The notes under the pieces are model-generated. The model saw nothing but the letters and a program-made list of their open reading frames with translations. It was not told the origin of the DNA and searched no databases. A DNA stretch of 64,000 bases, from positions 310,001 through 374,000 of the forward strand of contig NZ_PYAX01000008.1 in NCBI RefSeq assembly GCF_003014735.1. Reading direction: 5' to 3'. This document shows, piece by piece, positions 33,578 through 40,673 of this stretch. Both the position numbers and the translations under genes were made by a program. Positions within the stretch are counted from its first letter, which is position 1. Every line of letters starts with the position of its first letter. This DNA comes from Saccharothrix carnea. GTDB lineage: Bacteria > Actinomycetota > Actinomycetes > Mycobacteriales > Pseudonocardiaceae.

Positions 33578-34140
33578 TGTTGGGTCGAAGCGCGGCCCTG
33601 GTCGCGCTCCTGGTGGGGTCGGTCGCCTGCTCCTCGGCGGCGACCGACTCCACCGGCCTGGTCGGCTCCAACGGCCTGGGGGCCAACGCCCTCGGGCCGC
33701 CACTGGCCACCTCCGCCGAGGTCGGCGAGTGGGTCGAGGAGAAGACCGGGCAGTGCGACGACGTGGTGCCGCGGACGGCGGAGGAGTTCGCGGATTTCGT
33801 CGGCCCGTTGCGGGCGAAGCTCTACGCGCCGTACGTGGCGGAGTGGGCGACGTGCGAGGCGGGTCCGTACGAGCGGCTCGGGCTGGTGGTGTTCCAGCGG
33901 GAGAAGCTGGCGGACTTCCAGAACTCGTGGAAGGGCGCGATGTCGAGCGGCGAGGTCTCGGACAACCCGGACTTCGGGTTCGGCAACGGCTTCGCGTTGA
34001 GCGGCACGCTCGGCCTGGAGCTGCTCGGACTGCACGAACTGCGTTGCACACCGGTGGTGCCCGGTGCGGACGTGGGGCACACCCTGCCCGCGGAGGCGGA
34101 GGGGTGCACCTACGTTCAGAAGCCGGGCCACCACCACTAG
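33577..34140 (+). CDS. Lipoprotein coupled to the LPMO gene, with C-terminal HHH
   Basis: A 187-residue protein. The signal peptide ends in lipobox SVACS (Cys18). The mature part has four more Cys (TGQCDDVV, WATCEAGPY, LRCTPVV, EGCTYVQ) that could form two disulphides, and the C-terminus is KPGHHH. No family is recognised. The start overlaps the LPMO stop (TGATG). The end is 11 bp from the convergent LacI gene. Confidence 0.78.
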   Translation: MLGRSAALVALLVGSVACSSAATDSTGLVGSNGLGANALGPPLATSAEVGEWVEEKTGQCDDVVPRTAEEFADFVGPLRAKLYAPYVAEWATCEAGPYERLGLVVFQREKLADFQNSWKGAMSSGEVSDNPDFGFGNGFALSGTLGLELLGLHELRCTPVVPGADVGHTLPAEAEGCTYVQKPGHHH

Positions 34141-34150
34141 AGGCGGCTCG

Positions 34151-35194
34151 TCAGCGCGGCGCGGCGGTGCTCTGACGCACCACCAGCGTGGTGGCAAGCT
34201 CGATTCGGCGGTGTTCGGGCTCTTCACCACGTGCCAGCGTGATGGCGAGACGGGTGCCCGCCGCGGCCATGTCCTGCAGCGGCTGCCGGACCGTGGTCAG
34301 CGGCGGGCCCACCCACTGGGCGACCGGGAGGTCGTCGAAGCCGATGACGCTGAGGTCTTCCGGGATGCGCAGACCGGCGGCGCGTGCGGCCTCGTAGACG
34401 CCGAGGGCCTGCAGGTCCGACCCGGCGAAGACGGCCGTGGGCGGGTCCGGCAGGTCGAGCAGCGGCGCGAACTGGGCGCGGCCGGACTCGACGTGGAAGT
34501 CGCCGTAGCGGACCAGGGCGGGGTCGAAGGCCAGGCCCGCGGTCTCCAGCGCGGCGCGGTAGCCGTCCACGCGGGCGCGGCTGCACAGGACCCGTTCCGG
34601 GCCGCCGATCATGGCGATGCGGCGGTGGCCGAGTTCGATGAGGTGGCGGGTGGCGGTGAGGCCGCCGTTCCAGTTGGTGGCTCCTATGGAGGGCGTCTCC
34701 AGCTGGGGCTCGCCGATCGGGTCGACCACGACGACCGGGATGTCCCGGGCGCGCAGCTTCGCCAGCTGCTGCGAGGTGAGGTCGGAGAAGACCGAGATCA
34801 CGGCCAGGGGCTTGCGCGCGATGACGCCTTCGAGCCAGCCGTGGCCGGGCGTGAGCCTGCCCTGGGACTCCGAGAGCACGAGCGCGAGACCCTGCTCGGC
34901 GGCCACCTGCTCGGCGCCGCGGATGATCTCCAGCGCCCAGGCGCTCTCCAGCTCGTGGAACATCAGTTCCACCAGGTTGGACCGCCGCGACCGCTCGTCC
35001 GCCCGTCGCTGGTAGCCGTGCCGCCGGATGATCGCCTCGACCCGTTCCCGGGTGTGCGGAGCCACGTCCGCGCGACCGTTCATTACCTTCGAAACAGTCG
35101 GAACCGAGACCCCGGCCTCCGCCGCGATGGCGGCGATGGTGATCTTGCCCGAGGCTGTGCCATCCGAGGGTGACGGGTCGGCTTTGGTCGGCAT
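34151..35194 (-). CDS. LacI-family repressor (xylan-type)
   Basis: A 347-residue regulator. HTH residues about 17-65: ITIAAIAAEAGVSVPTVSKVMNG. The ligand domain contains SIGATNWNGGLTATRHLI and CSRARVDGYRAALETAG. It is closely similar to the LacI protein at 39684-40673, and the two flank the xylo-oligosaccharide operon. It probably senses xylose or a xylo-oligosaccharide and binds the CGAAA-type sites in 35286-35321 (inference). It lies downstream of the xylanase gene, behind the terminator at 35425-35463. Confidence 0.93.
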   Translation of the reverse strand: MPTKADPSPSDGTASGKITIAAIAAEAGVSVPTVSKVMNGRADVAPHTRERVEAIIRRHGYQRRADERSRRSNLVELMFHELESAWALEIIRGAEQVAAEQGLALVLSESQGRLTPGHGWLEGVIARKPLAVISVFSDLTSQQLAKLRARDIPVVVVDPIGEPQLETPSIGATNWNGGLTATRHLIELGHRRIAMIGGPERVLCSRARVDGYRAALETAGLAFDPALVRYGDFHVESGRAQFAPLLDLPDPPTAVFAGSDLQALGVYEAARAAGLRIPEDLSVIGFDDLPVAQWVGPPLTTVRQPLQDMAAAGTRLAITLARGEEPEHRRIELATTLVVRQSTAAPR

Positions 35195-35285
35195 GGGGGC
35201 AGTCTACGGCAGCGCAGCCCAGTTCCAGCCGCTGGACGAGGGTTCACGGCGGTGGGTTGTTCATCACTTGGGACGCGCGTAACCC

Positions 35286-35321
35286 GTTCGAAACAATCGC
35301 CGTTCGGGTCGAAACTGTCGA
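35286..35321. promoter_or_regulatory. Candidate xylan-repressor sites upstream of LacI gene
   Basis: GTTCGAAAC (35286-35294) and TCGAAACTGTCGA (35309-35321) lie 90-130 bp upstream of the LacI gene. The second contains CGAAACTGTCG, one base from the CGAAACTTTCG-type sites I recall for actinomycete xylanase repressors. This suggests autoregulation. Confidence 0.5.
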
Positions 35322-35424
35322 ACGCCCAGTGATTGAGACGCTGCGCAACCCTAAGGTTACCGCAACGTAGTCGGCGTCCGGCGGCGAATTGAGACGTACC
35401 GGACACGTGCGCGGACGTGGGGGA

Positions 35425-35463
35425 GGCTCGGGCCCGCTGGGAGAGGTGTGACGGGCCCGAGCC
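35425..35463 (-). terminator. Hairpin terminator after the xylanase operon
   Basis: A perfect 12-bp stem, GGCTCGGGCCCG with CGGGCCCGAGCC, and 15-nt loop, beginning 8 bp after the GH10 stop in the direction of transcription. No T tract. Confidence 0.75.
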
Positions 35464-35471
35464 AGGTCGGG

Positions 35472-36500
35472 TCAGCCCCGGCGGCGGACGCCGCCGAACG
35501 AGAGGTCCTCGCGCAACGCCCGGTGAGCGGGCTTGGGCGCGAAGTTCTCGTCGAGGATGGTGGCCGCACCGTCACCCTCGAACCACCCGGGCACCCAGGA
35601 GTACCTGTCCGTGTACCCCCAGACCGTGAACGACAGGCAGCCCGGCGTCACCAGGCAGGCCCGCAGCGCCGTGCGGTACACGTTCGCCTGGGCCTGGAGC
35701 TTGACCGGGTCGGCCGGCAGCGCCATCCGCACGTCCGCCTCCGTCACCGCCGTGCGCAGGCCCAAGGCGTCGAACCGCCCGAGGTTCTCCCGCATCGTCA
35801 GCGGCGCGTGGTCGGCCGTGAGGTGGCCCTGCAGGCCGACGCCGTGGATCGGCACGCCCTGTCGCAGGAGGTCGCGCACGAGGTCGTACACGCCGTCGCT
35901 CTTGGCGTTGACCTCTTCGACCTCGTAGTCGTTGTAGAACAGCAGCGCGTCGGGGTCGGCCTCGTGCGCCCACCGGAACGCGTCCGCGAGGTAGCCGGGA
36001 CCGAGCGCCCGCAGCCAGACGGTGTCGCGCGGCGACCCGTCGTCCTCGAACACCTCGTTCACCACGTCCCACTGCCAGATCCGGCCCTTGAAGCGCCGCA
36101 CGGTGGTCTGGACGTGGGTCTTCAGCACCGCGCCCAGCTCGTCCGGCGGCACGTCCGTCAGCCACGCCGGGTTCTGGTTGTGCCAGACCAGCGTGTGGCC
36201 GCGCACGCGCTGCCCGTTGGCCTGCGCGAACGCGACCAGAGCGTCCGCCGGACCCCACTCGTACCGCCCGCGGGTGGGCTCCAGCGCGTCCCACTTCATC
36301 GCGTTCTCGGCGGTGACGGTGTCGAACTGCGCCGCCACCCACGCCCGGTACTCCGCGTCCCCGGCCAAGGTCGGCAGGTCGACGGCGGTGCCGAACGCGA
36401 GTCCGTGGCGAGCCGCCAGCTCCCGCAGGGTCGGCTCCGCTGCCGCCGCGGGTGCGACGGCAGCGGAACCCGCGGCCGGAACGGGTGCGACGTCCCGCAT
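35472..36500 (-). CDS. GH10 endo-1,4-beta-xylanase without a clear signal peptide
   Basis: A 342-residue GH10 enzyme. The acid/base is Glu149 (WDVVNEVFED) and the nucleophile Glu254 (TAVTEADVRM); HTLVWHNQNPAWL and ENAMKWDALEP are family motifs. There is no CBM. The start ATG has GGAGGA upstream, so the N-terminus MRDVAPVPAAGSAAVAPAAA is probably right. It is Ala/Pro-rich but lacks a basic n-region and a solid hydrophobic core. It is the last gene of the importer operon, 25 bp after the permease, which points to hydrolysis of imported xylo-oligosaccharides in the cytoplasm. A weak signal peptide remains possible. Confidence 0.93.
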   Translation of the reverse strand: MRDVAPVPAAGSAAVAPAAAAEPTLRELAARHGLAFGTAVDLPTLAGDAEYRAWVAAQFDTVTAENAMKWDALEPTRGRYEWGPADALVAFAQANGQRVRGHTLVWHNQNPAWLTDVPPDELGAVLKTHVQTTVRRFKGRIWQWDVVNEVFEDDGSPRDTVWLRALGPGYLADAFRWAHEADPDALLFYNDYEVEEVNAKSDGVYDLVRDLLRQGVPIHGVGLQGHLTADHAPLTMRENLGRFDALGLRTAVTEADVRMALPADPVKLQAQANVYRTALRACLVTPGCLSFTVWGYTDRYSWVPGWFEGDGAATILDENFAPKPAHRALREDLSFGGVRRRG

Positions 36501-36525
36501 GAACGGTCCTCCAGCCGCGAGTGGA

Positions 36526-37344
36526 CTACTTGCCGAAACCGGCCGTGAGGCCGCTGAGCAGGAACCGCCGCCCGATCAGGTACACCACGAAGATCGGCAG
36601 CACGGACAGCGTCACGGCGGCGAGCAGCGCGGGCACGTTCGTGCCGAACTGCCCCTGGAAGTCCCACAACCCCAGGGTGAGCACCCGCGACGATTCCGAC
36701 TGGGTGAGCACCAGGGGGAACAGGAACCCGTTCCACGCGTTGAGCGCCGTGTAGACGACGACCGTCATGATCGCGGGCCGGGCCAGCGGCAGGACCAGCG
36801 ACACGAGCACCCGCATCGGTCCGGCACCGTCGATCGCCTGCGCCTCGTACAGCTCACGCGGCACGTCGCGCAGGCTGTTGACCAGCACCAGCATCGCCAC
36901 CGGCAGCGCGAACGCCGCCGTGGGCAGGATGATCGCGGTCAACGTGTCGTACAGCTGCATCCGGGTGATCATCAGGTACACCGGGATGATCGTGGCCTGC
37001 GCGGGGATCGCCAGCCCCATCAGGAGCAGGGTGAACCCCTTCTGCACGAACGGGCTGGTGTTGCGCACCACCGCGTACGCGGCGGGCACCGTCACCAGCA
37101 CCACGATCGCCACCGTCGCGACGGTCACGATCACGTTGTTCAGCAGGTACTGGCCGAAGCCGCCGGTCAGCACGGTGACGTAGTTGTCCGGCGTCAACGC
37201 GTCCGGCAGCGCCCACACGCTCTTGCCGAGGTACTCGGCACGCGTGCGCAGCGATACCGTGACCAGGTAGAGCAGCGGTCCGACGACGATCGCCAGCCAC
37301 ACCAGGGCGAACAGCCCGGCGGGCCAGTTGGGACGAGACTTCAC
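36526..37344 (-). CDS. Sugar ABC transporter permease (MalG type)
   Basis: A 272-residue protein with six membrane helices and the EAA loop ELYEAQAIDGAGPMRVLVSL, which contacts the ATPase. The GTG overlaps the stop of the MalF-type gene (GTGA). No ATPase gene is in the operon, so a shared MsiK-type ATPase is expected, as in Streptomyces. Together with the neighbours it imports xylo-oligosaccharides (inferred from the coupled GH10 and GH3 genes). Confidence 0.93.
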   Translation of the reverse strand: MKSRPNWPAGLFALVWLAIVVGPLLYLVTVSLRTRAEYLGKSVWALPDALTPDNYVTVLTGGFGQYLLNNVIVTVATVAIVVLVTVPAAYAVVRNTSPFVQKGFTLLLMGLAIPAQATIIPVYLMITRMQLYDTLTAIILPTAAFALPVAMLVLVNSLRDVPRELYEAQAIDGAGPMRVLVSLVLPLARPAIMTVVVYTALNAWNGFLFPLVLTQSESSRVLTLGLWDFQGQFGTNVPALLAAVTLSVLPIFVVYLIGRRFLLSGLTAGFGK

Positions 37345-38195
37345 GACCCCTCCTGCTGGCTGCTCATCTGGCGGAACCCGCTCCAGCGCATCACCGCGAG
37401 CGACAGCGCGGTGCCGAGCACGACCAGCACGACCGCGATCGCGCTCGCGTAGCCCATCTCGAACCCGCTGAAACCGGTGATGTACATGTGCAGCGGCAGG
37501 ATGCGGGTCGCGGTGCCCGGCCCGCCGTTGGTCAGGATCAGCACGGTGTCGAACGTGGTCAGCGAGCCGACCAGCATCAGCACCGACGACGTGACGACGG
37601 TGTAGCGCAGCTGCGGCAGCGTGATGTGCAGGAACTTGCTCACCCGCGAGGCGCCGTCGATGGTGGCCGCCTCGTACAGCGACGGCGGCACCGCCCGTGC
37701 CGCGCCCTGGTAGAGCAGGGTGTGGAACGGGATGAACTGCCACGAGATCACGAGCACCACCGTGTAGAGCGCGATGTCGGGGTCGCCCAGGAACAGCGGG
37801 CCGCCGACGAACGCGCCGAAGTTCGGCTCGAGCAGCGCCTGCCACAACAACGCGATGGCGGCCGTGGACAGCAGCAGCGGCAGGAAGAAGATCGAGCTGA
37901 GCACCGCCCGGGACCGCTGCTTGCCTGCCGCCCAGACCCCGATCAGCAACGCGATCGGGGTCTGGACGAGCCACGACACGACCATCAGCACCAGGGTCCG
38001 CCACACCGAGGCACGCGCCTCGGCGTCGTCGAGCAGCCGGGACCAGTTCTCACCGCCGTTGAGCGCCGGCGTGCCCAGCCCGTCCCAAGCGGTGAAGCTC
38101 AGGTAGATCACGAGCAGCATGGGCAACGCCGCGAACAGGGCGAAGAACGTGAACGCCGGCACGGCATACCAGGCCGAAGGCCGCTGGGACGACAT
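37341..38195 (-). CDS. Sugar ABC transporter permease (MalF type)
   Basis: A 284-residue protein with six membrane helices, N-terminal YAVPAFTFFALFAALPMLLV and the EAA loop SLYEAATIDGASRVSKFLHI. Its ATG overlaps the stop of the binding-protein gene (TGATG) and its stop overlaps the MalG-type start. It is the inner-membrane partner of the next permease in a CUT1-type importer. Confidence 0.93.
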   Translation of the reverse strand: MSSQRPSAWYAVPAFTFFALFAALPMLLVIYLSFTAWDGLGTPALNGGENWSRLLDDAEARASVWRTLVLMVVSWLVQTPIALLIGVWAAGKQRSRAVLSSIFFLPLLLSTAAIALLWQALLEPNFGAFVGGPLFLGDPDIALYTVVLVISWQFIPFHTLLYQGAARAVPPSLYEAATIDGASRVSKFLHITLPQLRYTVVTSSVLMLVGSLTTFDTVLILTNGGPGTATRILPLHMYITGFSGFEMGYASAIAVVLVVLGTALSLAVMRWSGFRQMSSQQEGS

Positions 38196-39490
38196 CAGCG
38201 CGCGGCCACCGCGTCGACGAACTGCTGCGGCGAGACCTTGCCCAGGAAGAACTCCTGGAGCTGCGTGAGCATGAACGTCGCGTCATCGGCGGGCAGGTCC
38301 TGGTCCCAGGACAGCTGGAAGTTCTTCGAGTCCAGCACCAGCTCGTAGATGAACGACGCGTACTCCGGGTTCGGCGACTTCTTCAGCTTCTCCTCGGCGC
38401 CCACCACCGGCGGGACGTCACCGGCGGCGACCAGCGCCTCGATGTAGGAGTCCTTGTGCAGCTCGGTGGTGACGAACTTCTTCGCCGCGTCCAGGCTCTT
38501 CGAGTCCTGGGTCGCCGAGTAGAAGTTGCTCACGTTGCCGACCAGGTTGCCCGGGTCGCCCTTGCCGCCGGGGATCGACGGGAACGCCACCCAGCCCAGG
38601 TCGCCGTTCTTCACGAAGTCCGGGCTCTGGTCGAGCTGGTTGGTGTACTCCCACGTGCCCATGAGGTGCATGGCGGCCTTGCCCTGCGCCAGGATGGTCG
38701 ACGCGCCACCGGCGTCGTAGCCGACGGAGGCGAAGCTGCTGCCGAACGCGCCGCGGTCGATGAGCTCCTTGAGCTTGGTCATGGCCTCGACGACGGCCGG
38801 GTCCTTCCAGCCCTCCGGGCCCTTGTCCCGGATGTTCTGGAACACCTCGTGACCGGCCCAGCGGTCGAGCACGTACTCGGCCCACATCAGCTCGGTCCAC
38901 GCCTGGGTGCCGGCGAGGGCGATCGGCGTGATGCCCTTGGCCTTGAAGGTGTCGACCAGCGTGAGCAGCTCGTCCCACGTGGTCGGCGGCTGGGCGCCGG
39001 CCTCGGTGAAGACCTTCTTGTTGAAGAACAGCAGCACCGGCTGCATACCGCGCATCGGCACGCCGTAGTACTTGTCACCGAGCTTCGCGCCGTTGAGGAC
39101 GCTGGGGATGAACGCGTCCTTGGCGGCCTTGTTCTCCTCGAGCACGGCCGTCAGGTCGGCGACCTTGCCCGCGTCGACGTACTCCTTGAGGTTGCCGCCG
39201 CCCCAGTTGAAGAACAGATCGGGGGCCTGCGGCGACCCGATGGCGACCCGGAGCCGCTGCTTGTACGGGTCGTTGCCGAACGTCTCCAGCGAGGCGTTGC
39301 CGCCGGCCGCCTTGAACGAGTCGATCGACAGGTTCTCGATCTTGTTGAGCACCGGGTCCTCGAGCGCCCAGATCTTCAGGGCACCTGCGTTGGTCTCGCC
39401 CGGACCGGACGTGCCACACGCGGACACCACTGCTGTCACGGCGACCAGCCCCATCGCGATGAGGGGACGCACCCATGAACGGCGGGACAT
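38195..39490 (-). CDS. Xylo-oligosaccharide-type ABC binding lipoprotein
   Basis: A 431-residue solute-binding protein, probably of the BxlE/xylobiose kind by context. Signal peptide with lipobox VVSAC (Cys near residue 25). Family motifs include PDLFFNWGGGNLKEYVDAG, GVPMRGMQPVLLFFNKKVF and AQGKAAMHLMGTWEYTNQL. It delivers an oligosaccharide to the two permeases encoded downstream. First gene of the operon SBP-MalF-MalG-GH10. A perfect 14-bp palindrome lies 44 bp upstream. Confidence 0.93.
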   Translation of the reverse strand: MSRRSWVRPLIAMGLVAVTAVVSACGTSGPGETNAGALKIWALEDPVLNKIENLSIDSFKAAGGNASLETFGNDPYKQRLRVAIGSPQAPDLFFNWGGGNLKEYVDAGKVADLTAVLEENKAAKDAFIPSVLNGAKLGDKYYGVPMRGMQPVLLFFNKKVFTEAGAQPPTTWDELLTLVDTFKAKGITPIALAGTQAWTELMWAEYVLDRWAGHEVFQNIRDKGPEGWKDPAVVEAMTKLKELIDRGAFGSSFASVGYDAGGASTILAQGKAAMHLMGTWEYTNQLDQSPDFVKNGDLGWVAFPSIPGGKGDPGNLVGNVSNFYSATQDSKSLDAAKKFVTTELHKDSYIEALVAAGDVPPVVGAEEKLKKSPNPEYASFIYELVLDSKNFQLSWDQDLPADDATFMLTQLQEFFLGKVSPQQFVDAVAAR

Positions 39491-39533
39491 GCGACCGCCA
39501 CCCTTCTGCCACGCTGCGGATTTGTTCGTGGCA

Positions 39534-39547
39534 TCGAAATATTTCGA
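39534..39547. promoter_or_regulatory. Candidate LacI operator of the xylan operon
   Basis: TCGAAATATTTCGA, a perfect 14-bp palindrome between the divergent binding-protein operon and the LacI gene. It fits the CGAA..TTCG pattern of xylanolytic LacI repressors in actinomycetes. Confidence 0.65.
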
Positions 39548-39653
39548 AACATCCACGACTTGCGCAGACCTTAGGCGCGTGTCCAACCGGTGTCAAGCAT
39601 CACCAATCGGCGCGTCTCAGTGATGTTTCTGCACGTCAGGAGGTCACTCTTGT

Positions 39654-39672
39654 GTTTCGATCGAGTTTCGAT
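39654..39672. promoter_or_regulatory. Repeated GTTTCGAT half-sites before LacI gene
   Basis: GTTTCGAT occurs twice (39654-39661 and 39665-39672), 12 bp before the LacI start, around the palindrome TCGATCGA. Probably a second operator for autoregulation. Confidence 0.45.
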
Positions 39673-39683
39673 ACTATCGGCGC

Positions 39684-40673
39684 ATGCGTCGAGCCACGTT
39701 GGCCACGATTGCCGCAGCAGCGGGGGTGTCTCTCCCGACGGTGTCCAAAGTCCTCAACGGGAAGGACGACGTCGGCGCGGAGACCAGGGCTCGTGTGCGG
39801 CAGCTGCTCGCCGAGTACGACTACGTGCCGGTGGGGTCCCGTCGAGCCTCCGGCCACCTGCTGGTCGACCTCGTGTTCACCGCCCTGGACAGCCCCTGGG
39901 CGGTGGAGATCATCCGTGGTGTCGTCGACACCGGACTGCACGTCGTGGTGTCGTCCACCGACAAACCCCGTCAGCACACGTCCTGGGCGGCGTCGCTGGT
40001 CGAGGCCAGGCGCGCGGGCGCGCTCCTGGTCACCTCCCAGCTGACCGCCGCGGACCGCCGGGTGCTGGCCAACTCCCGCATCCCCGTCGTGGTCATCGAC
40101 CCGGTCGACCTGCCGCAGCCGAACGTGCCCAGCGTGGGCGCCACCAACTGGGCGGGCGGCCTGGCCGCCACCGAACACCTCCTGCGCCTCGGCCACCGCC
40201 GGGTCGGCGTCATCGGCGGACCAGCCGGGATGCTGTGCAGCCGCGCGCGGGTCGACGGCTACCGCGCCGCGCTGGACCGCGCGGGCATCGCGTTCAACCC
40301 CGAGCTGGTCAAGCACGGGGACTTCAAGCACGAGGGCGGGTTCCGCCGCGCGGCCGAGCTCCTGGCGCTGCCGGACCGGCCGACGGCGATCTTCGCCGGC
40401 AACGACGAGCAGGCCTTGGGCGTGATCGAGGCGGCCCGGGTCGTGGGCCTGTCCGTGCCGCACGACCTGAGCGTGGTCGGTTTCGACGACCTGCCGGTCG
40501 CGGTGTGGTCCTCGCCCGCCCTCACCACCGTGCGCCAGCCGCTCACCGAAATGGGCCGCCACGCGGGCCGCATGCTCGCCGACCTGATCGCGGGTCGCCC
40601 CGTGGAGACCGAACGGGTGGAACTGGCCACCGAACTCGTCGTCCGATCGTCAACGAAGGAGCCGCCGTGCTGA
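39684..40673 (+). CDS. LacI-family repressor (xylan-type), divergent from the importer operon
   Basis: A 329-residue regulator. HTH residues 3-50: LATIAAAAGVSLPTVSKVLNG (split by its turn). Ligand domain: SVGATNWAGGLAATEHLLRL, CSRARVDGYRAALDRAG, VVGFDDLPVAVW. It overlaps the GH3 gene by 7 bp, so repressor and beta-xylosidase are co-transcribed. It probably binds the palindrome at 39534-39547 and controls both directions. Very similar to the LacI at 34151-35194. Confidence 0.94.
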   Translation: MRRATLATIAAAAGVSLPTVSKVLNGKDDVGAETRARVRQLLAEYDYVPVGSRRASGHLLVDLVFTALDSPWAVEIIRGVVDTGLHVVVSSTDKPRQHTSWAASLVEARRAGALLVTSQLTAADRRVLANSRIPVVVIDPVDLPQPNVPSVGATNWAGGLAATEHLLRLGHRRVGVIGGPAGMLCSRARVDGYRAALDRAGIAFNPELVKHGDFKHEGGFRRAAELLALPDRPTAIFAGNDEQALGVIEAARVVGLSVPHDLSVVGFDDLPVAVWSSPALTTVRQPLTEMGRHAGRMLADLIAGRPVETERVELATELVVRSSTKEPPC

